Shown: positions 63,683-64,000 of the stretch, one piece after another | Layout of the letters: every line of letters starts with the position of its first letter | Numbering within the stretch: position 1 is the stretch's first letter | Origin: Heterobilharzia americana | Taxonomy: Eukaryota > Platyhelminthes > Trematoda > Strigeidida > Schistosomatidae | Length of the DNA: 64,000 nucleotides | NCBI GenBank assembly: GCA_944470555.2 | Contig: OX104128.1 | Location: 44,313,920 to 44,377,919 of the forward strand | Direction of reading: 5' to 3' | Program-made: the position numbers and the translations under genes | The notes under the pieces: generated by a model | What the model was told of the DNA's origin: nothing | Seen by the model: the letters and a program-made list of their open reading frames with translations, nothing else | Databases searched by the model: none

Positions 63683-64000
63683 CTAAGTTAAATACGACTT
63701 CAAGTACTCCGGGAACCTGACGGTTCGACCTGATCGTGTTTTCTGTTGCGCCAATGGTTGTTGCAACTGTGCATCACCAGGCACATCGTCAAGAATTTCG
63801 ATAATTGAGCTATCCGTCGGTCGGCTGTAGCGAGCTGAAACGTCACCTATAATGGGGTTGCCTTCGAAATAAGCTGGTTTCAAACGGTCAATACTGACAG
63901 TATCTTCAAGTCCGTTTCGCTCAATTATATAGGATTCCTCGTGTCGCTTGCTCACTTCGAATGTCCTGTCGTAGGGTGGTTCAGGTGATCTACGGATGGC
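63683..64000 (-). CDS. C-terminus of Gypsy pol (CsRn1/Boudicca-like), cut by the window edge
   Basis: An open frame runs from the window edge (64,000) to a TAG at 63,683-63,685, about 105 residues, with no damage. It contains PPYDRTFEVSKR, a DTVSIDRLKPAY motif and TRSGRTVRFPEYL at the end, the usual order at the end of integrase in CsRn1/Kabuki-type Ty3/Gypsy elements. The purine tract and LTR follow downstream. The upstream integrase, RT and gag would lie to the right of this window. Intactness suggests a younger copy than the other Gypsy remnants here. Confidence 0.75.
   Translation of the reverse strand, partial: AIRRSPEPPYDRTFEVSKRHEESYIIERNGLEDTVSIDRLKPAYFEGNPIIGDVSARYSRPTDSSIIEILDDVPGDAQLQQPLAQQKTRSGRTVRFPEYLKSYLT

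Overview
The window is eukaryotic, AT-rich and dominated by repeats. The repeat set points to a blood fluke of the genus Schistosoma or a close relative. It contains tRNA-derived SINEs carrying hammerhead-ribozyme cores of the schistosome Sm-alpha type, RTE-like and CR1/Jockey-like non-LTR retrotransposons, and Ty3/Gypsy elements including one that resembles the CsRn1/Boudicca group. This assignment rests on recognising families by eye; no search was run.

Layout. 1-3.8 kb: AT-rich DNA with SINE fragments. 3.98-7.35 kb (-), 11.45-14.77 kb (+) and 31.58-35.02 kb (-): three defective copies of one RTE-like retrotransposon. The first two face each other head to head around a spacer holding a perfect 1,783-bp (GTA)n array (8,948-10,730). 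15-31.5 kb: mostly featureless DNA with many short SINE copies, at least one with an intact hammerhead core (about 23.46-23.52 kb). 35-40.7 kb: no gene seen. 40.7-43.4 kb (-): a second, more decayed EN/RT retrotransposon. 43.70-43.89 kb: a 200-bp element with 34-bp inverted termini and a hammerhead-like motif. 45.11-45.51 kb (-): the only convincing host exon, a CDCA3/Tome-1-like first exon. 46.4-51.2 kb (+): a Gypsy element with the order gag-pol-gag. 51.5-55.3 kb (-): nested fragments of two non-LTR RTs and another Gypsy pol. 55.7-58.7 kb (+): a CR1-like element. 60.7-62 kb (-): a tRNA-like SINE and another RT fragment. 62.86-64.0 kb (-): the 3' end of a CsRn1/Boudicca-like LTR element whose pol C-terminus is open to the window edge.

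No operons or bacterial-type organisation are present. The most notable observations are: the mosaic relationship of the three RTE copies, which share a nearly identical, already broken 5' block; the uninterrupted GTA array between two of them; the hammerhead-bearing SINEs in various states of decay; the gag-pol-gag arrangement; and the short inverted-repeat element with a hammerhead-like core.
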